A stretch of 27,975 bases of DNA from Frankiales bacterium (lineage in GTDB: Bacteria; Actinomycetota; Actinomycetes; Mycobacteriales; SCTD01). Shown here piece by piece: positions 20,674 through 27,975 of the stretch (positions are counted from its first letter, which is position 1; each line of letters begins with the position of its first letter). The notes under the pieces are model-generated. The model saw only the letters and a list, made by a program, of their open reading frames with translations, searched no databases and had not been told where the DNA came from. The position numbers and the translations under genes are program-made. The stretch is from positions 1-27,975 of the forward strand of contig JAODNQ010000297.1 of NCBI GenBank assembly GCA_025464695.1, in the 5' to 3' direction.

Positions 20674-21657
20674 GTGAGGTCGATCTGGAAGGGCGCGATC
20701 AGCTTCGGGCTGGTCACCATCCCCGTGAAGCTCTACAGCGCGACCGAGCAGAAGGACGTGTCCTTCCGCCAGGTGCGGCGCAGTGACGGCAGCCGGATCA
20801 AGTACAAGCGGGTCGCCGAGGCCGACGGCGAGGAGGTCCCGTACGGCGAGATCGCCAAGGGCTACGAGCTCTCCAGCGGCGACGTCGTCGTGCTCACCGA
20901 CGAGGACTTCCGCGACCTGCCGCTCACCACGAGCCGGGCCATCGACGTGCTGCAGTTCGTGCCGCTCGAGGAGCTCGACCCGATCTTCTTCGAGAAGAGC
21001 TACTACCTCGAGCCCGACAAGGCCGGGGTCAAGCCCTACGTCCTGCTGCGCGACGCCCTCCAGCAGTCCGGCAAGGTCGCCGTCGTCAAGGTGGCGCTGC
21101 GCAACCGGGAGTCGCTCGGGGCGTTGCGGGTCCGCGACGGCGTGTTCGTGCTCGAGACCATGCTGTGGCCCGACGAGGTCCGGGCGCCGGAGTTCGGCTT
21201 CCTGGACGAGGAGGTCGAGGTCCGGCCGCAGGAGCTGCAGATGGCCGGCAGCCTCATCGACACGCTGACGGGCAGCTTCGACGCGAGCGAGTACAAGGAC
21301 GGCTACCGCGAGGCCCTGCAGGCAGTGATCGAGGCGAAGGTCGAGGGCCGCGAGGTCGTCCAGCCGGCTGACGCGCAGCCGACGTCGGGCACCGTCGTCG
21401 ACCTGATGGCGGCACTGCGGGCGAGCGTCGAGGCGGCGAAGAAGAGCCAGGGCGCGGCGGCACCACCGGCCGAGGAGGCTGCGGAGGCACCGGCCGAGAA
21501 GGCGCCCACGAAGAAGGCCGCCGCGAAGAAGGCACCGGCGAAGAAGGCCGCGGCGAAGAAGGCCGCGGCGAAGAAGGCGCAGGCCCCCGCCGAGGCCGGG
21601 GAGGACGCCGCGCCGGCCAAGCGGACGAGGAAGGCACCGGCCCGCAAGAGCGCCTGA
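20674..21657 (+). CDS. ku: Ku, non-homologous end-joining DNA-end-binding protein
   Basis: 327 residues, slightly longer than minimal bacterial Ku. The core spans about 1-250: RSIWKGAISFGLVTIPVKLYSATE at the start, then FRQVRRSDGSRIKYKRV, EIAKGYELSSGDVVVL, RAIDVLQFVPLEELDPIFFEKSYYLEPD and the C-terminal ASEYKDGYREALQAVIEAKVEG. It forms a homodimeric ring on DNA ends and recruits LigD. After about 265 comes a Lys/Ala/Pro tail of KKAAAKKAPAKKA-type repeats and RTRKAPARKSA, as in mycobacterial and streptomycete Ku, which adds non-specific DNA binding. The GTG start precedes the invariant RxIWxGxISFG block. It stands divergent from the ligD pair. Confidence 0.97.
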   Translation: MRSIWKGAISFGLVTIPVKLYSATEQKDVSFRQVRRSDGSRIKYKRVAEADGEEVPYGEIAKGYELSSGDVVVLTDEDFRDLPLTTSRAIDVLQFVPLEELDPIFFEKSYYLEPDKAGVKPYVLLRDALQQSGKVAVVKVALRNRESLGALRVRDGVFVLETMLWPDEVRAPEFGFLDEEVEVRPQELQMAGSLIDTLTGSFDASEYKDGYREALQAVIEAKVEGREVVQPADAQPTSGTVVDLMAALRASVEAAKKSQGAAAPPAEEAAEAPAEKAPTKKAAAKKAPAKKAAAKKAAAKKAQAPAEAGEDAAPAKRTRKAPARKSA

Positions 21658-21670
21658 CGACCCCCGCCGG

Positions 21671-21676
21671 TACCGT
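21671..21676 (+). promoter_or_regulatory. Candidate -10 element for the PP2C-phosphatase gene
   Basis: TACCGT (TANNNT) ends seven bases before a TTG at 21684, the same spacing seen before the PHP gene. No Shine-Dalgarno is present, so it supports a leaderless TTG start. Confidence 0.4.
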
Positions 21677-21683
21677 CGTCCCC

Positions 21684-24263
21684 TTGAGCTCCCTCCCCGC
21701 GACCTCGCCGACCCCCGCTGCCGCGGGAGCCGGGGACGCACTGCGCGACGAGGTGCGGCTGCTCGAGGTGCGGCGGATCCTGCAGGCCGGTCCCCGGGCC
21801 GAGCACCTCGACCGCCTGACCAGCCTGGCCGCGGAGCTGCTCACGGCGCCGCACGCCCAGATCAGCCTGCTCAGCGACGAGCAGTTCGTGTGGAGCCTGC
21901 ACCGGGGCGCGGAGTCGCAGCCGGGCGTCGACCGGCGGGCCGGCACCCCGGCCAGCGACAGCCTCTGCACCGTCACGATGGAGCTCGCCGCCCCGCTGGC
22001 CGTCGGCGACACCCGGACCGACGCCCGCGTCTCGACGCTCCCGCCCGTGGTGCACGGCGGGGTGCAGGCCTACCTCGGGGTGCCGCTGCTCACCGAGCAG
22101 GCCGTCGCCGTCGGGGCGCTGTGCGTGTACGACGACGTCCCGCGCTCCTGGACCCCTCGCGACGTCGGCGTGCTCGGCGCGCTCGCGCAGGCCGTCATGG
22201 CCGAGCTGGAGCTGCGCGCCCTGACGCTCGAGGCGGGGGAGGACGCCGCCCGGCTCGAGCTGGCGCTGACCGCCGCCGAGATCGGCAGCTTCGACCTCGA
22301 CGTCTCGACGCAGGAGCTCCGCTGGGACGAGCGGCTCATGCGCCTGTTCGGCTACGACCCCGAGACGTTCGTCCCCCACCTGAGCAGCTTCGAGGCGCGG
22401 CTCCACCCCGAGGACCTGGAGCGGGTCGCCGAGGCGGTGCAGCACGCCGTCGAGACCGCGGGGGAGCTGGCGGTCGAGTACCGGATCGTGCGGCCCGGGG
22501 GCAGCGTGCGCTGGGTCGAGGCCCGCGGCCGGGTGCTCGGCGTGAAGGGGTCGCAGCGGCTGCTCGGCGTGGCCTACGACAGCACGCAGCTGCGCGAGGC
22601 CCGCGACCGGCTCTCGCGCCTGCTCGAGACCATGACCGACGCCTTCTACTCGCTCGACCACGACTTCCGCTTCACCTACGTGAACCGGCAGGCGGAGGTG
22701 CTGCTCGGGCGCCGGCGCGACGAGCTGCTCGGCGCCCGCCTGTGGGACGCGTTCCCGCAGACCCTCGACTCGCCGTTCGAGTGGAGCTACCGGGGCGCGC
22801 TCACCTCGGGCGAGCCCGTCGTGTTCGAGGCCCCGTACGCGCCGCTCGACGGCTACTACGAGCTGTCGGCGTGGCCCGGGCCGGACGGCCTGTCGGTGTA
22901 CTTCCGCGAGGTCACGGCCCGGCGGCAGGCCGACCTCGAGCGCGAGCGGGCCGTCGTCGAGCGGGAGCGGGCGTACGCGACCGCCGAGGCCGCCAACCAG
23001 CGGCTGCAGCTGCTCGCCGACGCCTCCACCCGGCTGGCCGCCAGCCTGCAGCCCCGGGAGGTCCTCGAGACGCTGAGCGACCTCGTCGTCCCCCGGCTGT
23101 GCCGGTGGACCGCCGTCGCCCTGGTGAACGAGACGGCGGCGGCGCTGCAGCGCCGGGAGCCCGAGGGCGAGCCGTCGCGGCTCGTCATCGTGCACACCGC
23201 GCACGCGGTGCCCGAGGCGGCGGGCGCGCTCCGGGAGGTCATGGAGGGCCTGACCCTCAGCACCAGCGACCGGGCCGGCGTCGGCGCCGTCGTGCGCACC
23301 GGCCGCCCCGAGTGGCTGGCCGAGGTGCCGGACGACGTCGTCGCGAGCTTCGCCGAGGGCGAGGAGCGCACCGCGCTCCGCTCCGTCGTGGTCGGCGGCC
23401 TGCTGACGCTCCCGCTCGTCAACCGCGGCCGCGTGATCGGGGCGATGAGCATCGGCGAGCCGCTCGGCGGCGTCGTCGAGCAGGGCCTGCTGGAGAGCAT
23501 CACGGAGCGCGTGGCGGTCGCCCTCGACAACGCGCTGCTGTTCGCCGACCAGGCGCGCGTGGCCGAGACGCTCCAGCGCAGCCTGCTGCCGCGCGACCTC
23601 CCGGCGCTCCCCGGCGTCGTCGTCGCCCCGCGCTACCTGCCCGGGGCGACCGGCGCGTTCGTCGGCGGCGACTGGTACCAGGGGGTGCAGGTCGGCGACC
23701 GGCTGCTGCTGGCCATGGGCGACGTCATGGGCCACGGCATGCGCAGCGCGGCGCGCATGGGGCAGCTGCGCGCCATCGTCGCCACCCTCGCGCTGGAGGG
23801 GCACGGCCCGTCGGAGCTGCTGTCGCGGCTCGCCCGCAACAGCGACGTCCTGCTCGACCTCGAGCTCGCGACCCTGCTCGTCGCCGTCCTCGACCCCCGC
23901 GACGGCACCCTGTGCGTCGCCTCCGCGGGCCACCCCCCGCCCGTCGTCGCGCCGCCGGACGGGTCCGCCGCCTACCTGCCCGTGGAGCCCGGCCCGCCGC
24001 TCGGCACGTTCCCCGGCACGTACGCGGAGACCTGCGTCCGCCTCGCCCCGGGCAGCACCCTGGTCCTCTACACCGACGGCCTGGTCGAGCAGCGCGACGC
24101 CAGCCTCGACACCGGCCTCGAGCAGCTGCGCGCCGCGATGGACGGGCTCCGCCTGCCGCCCGACGCCGCCGCCGACCACGTGCTGGCGGCGATGGGACGC
24201 ACGGACGGCGCCGACGACGACGTCGCGCTGCTGGTGCTGTCGTGGGACGGGGCGCGCGGATGA
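21684..24263 (+). CDS. GAF-PAS-PAS-GAF-PP2C (SpoIIE/RsbU-type) serine phosphatase
   Basis: 859 residues, cytosolic. GAF 1 is about 38-180 (SLCTVTM, YLGVPLL, GALCVYDD). PAS 1 with PAC is 190-305 (IGSFDLDVSTQELRWDERLMRLFGYDPE, HPEDLERV). PAS 2 is 310-412 (FYSLDHDFRFTYVNRQAEVLLG). A short coiled coil (415-442) leads to GAF 2 (445-620). The PP2C domain (630-857) keeps its metal-binding aspartates D663 (VGGDWY), D680 (MGDVMGHG), D798 (YTDGLVE) and D845 (DDDVALL). It probably dephosphorylates an anti-sigma antagonist after sensing a ligand, redox or light. No histidine kinase or STAS partner is nearby. The start is a TTG supported by a TACCGT hexamer; GTG at 21753 is an alternative. It overlaps the next gene by ATGA. 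Confidence 0.93.
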   Translation: MSSLPATSPTPAAAGAGDALRDEVRLLEVRRILQAGPRAEHLDRLTSLAAELLTAPHAQISLLSDEQFVWSLHRGAESQPGVDRRAGTPASDSLCTVTMELAAPLAVGDTRTDARVSTLPPVVHGGVQAYLGVPLLTEQAVAVGALCVYDDVPRSWTPRDVGVLGALAQAVMAELELRALTLEAGEDAARLELALTAAEIGSFDLDVSTQELRWDERLMRLFGYDPETFVPHLSSFEARLHPEDLERVAEAVQHAVETAGELAVEYRIVRPGGSVRWVEARGRVLGVKGSQRLLGVAYDSTQLREARDRLSRLLETMTDAFYSLDHDFRFTYVNRQAEVLLGRRRDELLGARLWDAFPQTLDSPFEWSYRGALTSGEPVVFEAPYAPLDGYYELSAWPGPDGLSVYFREVTARRQADLERERAVVERERAYATAEAANQRLQLLADASTRLAASLQPREVLETLSDLVVPRLCRWTAVALVNETAAALQRREPEGEPSRLVIVHTAHAVPEAAGALREVMEGLTLSTSDRAGVGAVVRTGRPEWLAEVPDDVVASFAEGEERTALRSVVVGGLLTLPLVNRGRVIGAMSIGEPLGGVVEQGLLESITERVAVALDNALLFADQARVAETLQRSLLPRDLPALPGVVVAPRYLPGATGAFVGGDWYQGVQVGDRLLLAMGDVMGHGMRSAARMGQLRAIVATLALEGHGPSELLSRLARNSDVLLDLELATLLVAVLDPRDGTLCVASAGHPPPVVAPPDGSAAYLPVEPGPPLGTFPGTYAETCVRLAPGSTLVLYTDGLVEQRDASLDTGLEQLRAAMDGLRLPPDAAADHVLAAMGRTDGADDDVALLVLSWDGARG

Positions 24264-24925
24264 GCGGGGTGGTGTGCCTGCAGGGCGGCGGCGAGTTCTC
24301 GCCGGGGTGCCGGGAGATGGACGCCGCGCTGGTGCGGCTCGCGGACGGGCCGGTGGTGGTCAGCGCCCTGGCCGGTGCGGTCGGGCGCGAGCACGACACC
24401 GCGAACGCGAACGGCGTGCGACACCTGTCCGCCCTGGGCGCCGACGTGTCGGCGGCCCCCGACGTCCGCCTCGACCCGGAGGGCGCCCTCGCCGCCCTGC
24501 GCCGGGCCCGGCTCCTCGTGCTGCCCGGCGGGTCGCCCGGGCGGCTGCTCGGGCTGCTGCAGACCACCGGGGTCGGCGACGTCGTCCGGGAGCTGCTCGC
24601 CGACGGCGGGGTCGTGAGCGGCTCGAGCGCCGGCGCGATGGTGCTGTGCGGCTGGACCGTGCTGCCCGACCGCGGGCTCGCCGTCGCGCCGGGCGTGGAC
24701 GTCGTGCCGGGCACCCTGGTGCTGCCCCACTGGAGCGAGGGCCGCGAGGACTGGCTGCAGGCGGTGCGCTCCACCGTCCCGGCCGGCACCCGGCTGCTGG
24801 GCCTGCCGGAGGAGTCCGGCGTCGTGCTGGCGGACGGGCGGATGACCGCGGTCGGGCAGCGGGCGACGTCGCTGCTCCACACCGGTGCGGTGCTGGAGGT
24901 CGGCGAGAGCGTGGAGGACGCGTGA
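24260..24925 (+). CDS. Peptidase S51 / type 1 glutamine amidotransferase-like protein
   Basis: 221 residues. The Rossmann-like fold of peptidase E and cyanophycinase is shown by VVCLQGGGEFSPGCREMD, LLVLPGGSPGRLLGLL (85-100), the nucleophile elbow VVSGSSAGAMVL (118-129) with S123 as the likely catalytic residue, and VLPHWSEGRED (154-164) with H157. The acid may be E184 or E185 (LPEESGVVL). These fit the S51 Ser-His-Glu triad. Characterised relatives cleave Asp-X dipeptides or cyanophycin, but no clear specificity residues are seen. It is coupled to the phosphatase gene by ATGA and to the hydrolase gene by GTGA, so it is the middle of a three-gene operon. Confidence 0.87.
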   Translation: MSGVVCLQGGGEFSPGCREMDAALVRLADGPVVVSALAGAVGREHDTANANGVRHLSALGADVSAAPDVRLDPEGALAALRRARLLVLPGGSPGRLLGLLQTTGVGDVVRELLADGGVVSGSSAGAMVLCGWTVLPDRGLAVAPGVDVVPGTLVLPHWSEGREDWLQAVRSTVPAGTRLLGLPEESGVVLADGRMTAVGQRATSLLHTGAVLEVGESVEDA

Positions 24926-25872
24926 GCACGGTGCGCAGGCACGAGGGGCCCCTGGCGGAGCTGCCGGTCGGGGCGAACGGCGTCGCGCCGCCGTGGCCGG
25001 GGGAGCAGGACGGGCCCGTGTTCGTGCGCCGGACGCCGTGGCGGGGCGGCGAGCCCGCGCTGTTCGTCCACGGGCTCGGGGGCGCCGCCACCAACTGGAC
25101 CGACCTCATGGGCCTGCTCGCCGACCGGCTCGACGGCGCGGCCGTCGACCTGCCCGGCTTCGGCCACTCGCCCCCTCCCGGCCAGGGCGGATACCGGATC
25201 TCCGCGCACGCGAAGGCCGTCGTGGAGCTGCTCGACCGGCAGGGCCGCGGGCCGGTGCACCTGTTCGGCAACAGCCTGGGCGGCGCGGTGTCGACCCGGG
25301 TGGCGGCCTGGCGCCCCGACCTCGTGCGCACGCTCACCCTCGTCTCGCCCGCCCTGCCGAACCTGCGCCTGCAGCGCGGCTCCGACCCGCGGCTGCCGCT
25401 CCTGCTGCTGCCCGGGGTGTCGGCGCTGGCGAACAAGCGGCTGGCCACCGTGAGCCCCCGCGCGCGGGCGAAGGCGGTCCTGCAGCTCTGCTACGGCGAC
25501 CCCTCGAAGGTGCACCCGGCGCGCCTGGAGGAGGCCGCCGACGAGGTGACCCGCCGCAACGGGCTGCCGCACAGCCAGGACGCCTTCACGCTCTCGCTGC
25601 GCGGGCTCGTCAGCAGCTACCTGCAGCGCGGCCGCAAGGGCCTGTGGGCGCAGGCCGCGACCGTCCGCACCCCGACCCTGCTCGTCTGGGGCGACCGCGA
25701 CCGGCTGGTCGACGTCGCCCTCGCGCCCCGTGCGGCCCGGACCTTCCCCGACAGCCGGCTGCTGGTGCTGCCCGGCGTCGGCCACGTCGCGCAGATGGAG
25801 GCGCCCGACGTCGTCGCCCGGGCCTTCCTCGGTCTGCTCGACGAGCTGGCGGAGCGCCGCGCGACCCGCTGA
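24922..25872 (+). CDS. Alpha/beta hydrolase
   Basis: 316 residues. The core shows ALFVHGLGGAATNW (46-59, oxyanion hole), AVDLPGFGHSPPP (74-86), the nucleophile S118 in LFGNSLGGAVS, the acid D260 in LVWGDRDRLV, and H288 in LPGVGHVAQMEAP. The cap (145-245) is helical with basic clusters. The N-terminal 40 residues (RRHEGPLAELPVGANGVAPPWPG) look unstructured. No signal peptide is seen, so it is cytosolic. The family covers esterases, haloalkane dehalogenases, lactonases and C-C bond hydrolases, and the reaction cannot be assigned. GTG at 24922 overlaps the preceding stop, so expression is tied to the signalling phosphatase and S51-like protein. Confidence 0.92.
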   Translation: MSTVRRHEGPLAELPVGANGVAPPWPGEQDGPVFVRRTPWRGGEPALFVHGLGGAATNWTDLMGLLADRLDGAAVDLPGFGHSPPPGQGGYRISAHAKAVVELLDRQGRGPVHLFGNSLGGAVSTRVAAWRPDLVRTLTLVSPALPNLRLQRGSDPRLPLLLLPGVSALANKRLATVSPRARAKAVLQLCYGDPSKVHPARLEEAADEVTRRNGLPHSQDAFTLSLRGLVSSYLQRGRKGLWAQAATVRTPTLLVWGDRDRLVDVALAPRAARTFPDSRLLVLPGVGHVAQMEAPDVVARAFLGLLDELAERRATR

Positions 25873-25910
25873 GGCCCCGCCTCCCGCCGGCTGACCGCCC
25901 GGGGAGGATC

Positions 25911-25955
25911 ATGACCCGACCGTGCTGCCCGCCCCGCTGGAGGACTGATCCGTGA
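25911..25955 (+). CDS. Candidate 14-residue Cys-Cys leader peptide
   Basis: ATG to TGA encodes [21 protein letters not shown] at 25901-25907 lies only three bases before the ATG, a strong but short-spaced ribosome site. The stop overlaps the GTG of the next gene (GTGA at 25952-25955). A CCPP core in so short an ORF, and coupling to the downstream start, resemble leader ORFs that respond to cysteine supply in mycobacteria, or a Pro-Pro stall. It may also be a chance ORF, because the downstream gene has its own GGAGG (25938-25942). Confidence 0.4.
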   Translation: MTRPCCPPRWRTDP

Positions 25956-27975
25956 CCGACCCCTCGTCCGGTCCCGCCGGCCCGTCCGACGTCCCGGGCC
26001 TCGTCCCGACGCCGACCTCGCCGGCCGGCTCGGGCCCCGTGTCCGAGCGGATGCGCGCCCTGCTCAGCAAGGCCGTCGACGAGCAGGTGCAGGAGCAGCG
26101 CGCGGTCAGCACCGTCCTGCAGGAGCTGCGGGCGCAGGTCGCGTCGCTGGGTGAGGCGCTGTCGCGGACGGCGTCGGGCGCCGGCGTCGAGCGGGTGGCC
26201 GCCGACCTGTCGGCCCTGGCCGGCGACGTGCGCGCGTCGACGACGTCCCTCGCCGGACGGCTCGAGGCGCTCGGCCGCCGGGTCGACGAGCAGGCCGCCG
26301 TGGTGCAGTCCGGCGGTGCGAGCGGCGAGACGACCGCCCTGCGGCTGACGGCCCTCACCGAGGAGGTCGAGGCGGCGTCCCGCGCGGTCAGCGCGCTCGA
26401 GGGCACGGTCGGCCAGCTCGGCGGCTTCCCGGCCGCGCTCGCCGCGGTGCAGTCCGACGTCGCCGGCCTGCACGAGCGGCTGGCCCCGCTGTCGGACGTC
26501 CGGGCGGCGCTCGACGAGCTCACCGGCCGCGACGCCGAGGCGCTGCGGCCGGAGCTGGAGGCGCTGCGCGCCCGGGTCGAGGGGCTGCCGGGGGCGGCCG
26601 AGCTCTCCCGCAGCCGCGACAGCGTGGTCGAGGCCGTCGGGGGGCGCCTGGAGCGGCTGGAGGCCCTGGTCGGCCGCCCGGTGGTCGGGCCCGACGCGCT
26701 CGACGCCGCCGTCCTGCGGCTGTCCGAGCAGCTGGACGCCGTCGCGGGCGCGGCTCCCGTGGTCGAGCGGATCGCGCCGCTGGAGCAGCGCCTGGGCGCC
26801 CTGGAGGGCCGGCTCGGCGAGGTGCTCGAGCGGCTGGGCGACGTCGGCGACGCCGCCGGCGGCGTGCCGGCTCTGTCGACGGACCTCGCGGCCGTGGCCG
26901 AGAGCGTGCGCGACCTGCCCGGGCTGCGCGGCGACGTCGCCGCCGTCCGCCGGGTCGTCGACGGGCTGCGCGAGGACCCGCTGTCCGCCGCCCACACCGC
27001 TGCGCTCGAGGGCCTGCGGGACGAGCTGACCGGGCTGACCGAGCGGGTCGAGGCCACGGCCGCCCCGAGCCCCGAGGCTGTCGCCGCCGTCGTCGCCCCC
27101 CGGGTCGCCGACCGGCTGGTCGACGGGCTGGCCCCGCGCGTCGCCGACGTCGTCCTGTCGCGGATCGGCCCGGTCCTCGTCGAGCAGGTGTCGGCCGCGG
27201 TGAGCGCCCGTGTGCTGGAGGACGTCACCGAGGTGGTGCGCGCCTCCGGGCTCGAGTCCGAGCGCCGGGTGCTCGCCCACGTCGACGAGGCCGTGCTCGC
27301 CCTCGCGGACGCCCTGCTGCGCCGCCGCCGCTCCGGCCGCCCGCTGGGCGACGTCGCCCCCGCCGCCGAGCCGCTCCCGGTGGCCCCGCCGTTCGGTGTC
27401 GCCCCGCCGCCGTCGGACGCCGCCTTCGCGGTCGAGGCTCCGGAGGCTGCTGCTCCCGTGCAGGCCCCGGAGCCCGCCCCGGCCGACGCGCCGTTGCGTC
27501 CGGCCCGCCGGCCGGGCGGCCGTCGGGGCACCGCTGCCCTGGACTTCCCGCAGGTGGAGCAGGCCGAGGACGCGCCGGAGCGCCCGGCGCCGGCCGGAGA
27601 CGGCCCTGCAGCGGCCGTGCCGCCGCTCGAGGGCGACGACCCGGTCGACCAGCCCGAGGACGCCGCGGGAGCGGAGCAGGGCCCGCCCGAGGGGGACGCC
27701 GCGCCGGAGGCCGAGCCGCAGGCCGTCGTCGAGCCGGACGCGGAGCCGGAGCATCAGGCCGAGCCGGATCCTCAGCCCGAGCCGGAGGCAGAGCCCGAGC
27801 CGGCCTCGCAGGCCGTCGTCGAGCCGGAGGCAGAGCCGGAGCCGCAGCCCGAGCCCGAGCCCGAGCCGGCCGTCGAGGTGCAGCCCGCGCCCGAGGCCGC
27901 TGCCCGCACGGCGCCCCCAGGCGTCACGTCCGGCCGTGCTCCGGTCGGCGCCCGCCAGCGGCTGGCCCAGGCGGC
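25952..27975 (+). CDS. Long coiled-coil protein with acidic Pro/Glu tail (3' partial)
   Basis: The frame from GTG 25952 is open to the window end, at least 674 codons; GGAGG at 25938-25942 sets the start. Residues 1-32 are Pro/Gly/Ser-rich. Residues 35-455 are almost wholly helical, with regular Leu/Val/Ala spacing and phrases such as [33 protein letters not shown], suggesting an extended coiled coil or MCP/apolipoprotein-like rod. A conserved-looking helical end (about 370-455, [22 protein letters not shown]) closes with RRRRSGR. From about 530 the chain is acidic and Pro-rich, with [16 protein letters not shown] repeats and two copies of QAVVEP. No signal peptide or membrane helix is visible in this part. 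Function is unknown; a scaffolding or cell-pole role is only a guess. GC3 confirms this strand. Confidence 0.8.
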   Translation, partial: MTDPSSGPAGPSDVPGLVPTPTSPAGSGPVSERMRALLSKAVDEQVQEQRAVSTVLQELRAQVASLGEALSRTASGAGVERVAADLSALAGDVRASTTSLAGRLEALGRRVDEQAAVVQSGGASGETTALRLTALTEEVEAASRAVSALEGTVGQLGGFPAALAAVQSDVAGLHERLAPLSDVRAALDELTGRDAEALRPELEALRARVEGLPGAAELSRSRDSVVEAVGGRLERLEALVGRPVVGPDALDAAVLRLSEQLDAVAGAAPVVERIAPLEQRLGALEGRLGEVLERLGDVGDAAGGVPALSTDLAAVAESVRDLPGLRGDVAAVRRVVDGLREDPLSAAHTAALEGLRDELTGLTERVEATAAPSPEAVAAVVAPRVADRLVDGLAPRVADVVLSRIGPVLVEQVSAAVSARVLEDVTEVVRASGLESERRVLAHVDEAVLALADALLRRRRSGRPLGDVAPAAEPLPVAPPFGVAPPPSDAAFAVEAPEAAAPVQAPEPAPADAPLRPARRPGGRRGTAALDFPQVEQAEDAPERPAPAGDGPAAAVPPLEGDDPVDQPEDAAGAEQGPPEGDAAPEAEPQAVVEPDAEPEHQAEPDPQPEPEAEPEPASQAVVEPEAEPEPQPEPEPEPAVEVQPAPEAAARTAPPGVTSGRAPVGARQRLAQA

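Noticed and set aside
21303..24179. Minus-strand open frame of 958 codons opposite Ku and the PP2C phosphatase
   Set aside because: Both plus-strand genes have complete catalytic or structural motifs. The antisense translation shows none.
21684..24263. Inactive PP2C domain because GGDWYQ replaces the common GGDWYD
   Set aside because: The metal-binding aspartate is the one in GGD (D663), which is kept, as are D680, D798 and D845; activity is still expected.
25610..27754. Minus-strand open frame of 714 codons opposite the coiled-coil gene
   Set aside because: The plus strand has a ribosome site, GTG start, heptad-like helix pattern and GC3 bias; the minus frame extends into the alpha/beta hydrolase and lacks any domain.

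Overview
The window is very GC-rich, densely coding DNA with GTG, ATG and occasional TTG starts, many 4-bp start/stop overlaps and strong third-position G/C. The families present (DUF6758, DUF3107, DUF6158, MiaE_2-type ferritin-like protein, MhuD-like heme oxygenase, bacterial Ku with a Lys/Ala tail) point to a soil- or rock-type actinomycete (Actinomycetota, class Actinomycetes). I cannot fix the genus. Most of it looks like chromosomal core or near-core sequence. I see no integrase, transposase, rRNA, tRNA or CRISPR array.

Layout. Bases 1-5727 (+): tail of an unknown gene, DUF2332, a MaoC-type hydratase, a tiny membrane protein, DUF6758, a PHP phosphoesterase, a secreted/membrane Gly-rich protein and a RecB-like Fe-S nuclease. 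5739-6230 (-): a lone endonuclease VII-type HNH nuclease of visibly lower GC, a likely insertion. 6324-7846 (+): class I aminotransferase and a YciI-like protein. 7893-9619 (-): tandem GNAT and a DUF2236/MpaB oxygenase, divergent from an ABM/MhuD-type heme oxygenase and a 48-residue protein (9673-10151). 10192-13307 (-): alpha/beta hydrolase, metallophosphoesterase and a DEAD-box RNA helicase with a long structured leader, divergent from a MiaE_2 ferritin-like protein (13560-14210). 14211-14804 is non-coding and holds five 50-bp tandem repeats with conserved inverted repeats. 14805-17004 (-): GlsB/YeaQ membrane protein, DUF3107, a second non-coding repeat block, TetR regulator, and two small overlapping genes (DUF6158 and an acidic protein). 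17073-17732 (+): HAD phosphatase, convergent with a LURP-one-related protein (17739-18350, -).

18412-21657 is a non-homologous end-joining locus. LigD is split into separate polymerase and ligase genes (-, overlapping by 4 bp), divergent from a small uncharacterised C2H2 zinc-finger protein and Ku (+). 21684-25872 (+) is a translationally coupled trio: a GAF-PAS-PAS-GAF-PP2C signalling phosphatase, an S51-like peptidase/amidotransferase-like protein and an alpha/beta hydrolase. A 14-codon Cys-Cys leader ORF then overlaps the start of a long coiled-coil protein with an acidic Pro/Glu tail, which runs off the window end.

Several genes lack a Shine-Dalgarno but carry a TANNNT-like hexamer 6-8 nt before the start codon, as expected for leaderless transcripts. 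The items most worth a second look are the C2H2 protein beside Ku, the 50-bp repeat array, the Cys-Cys leader ORF, the orphan endonuclease VII and the coiled-coil protein. None is proven to be a new system.
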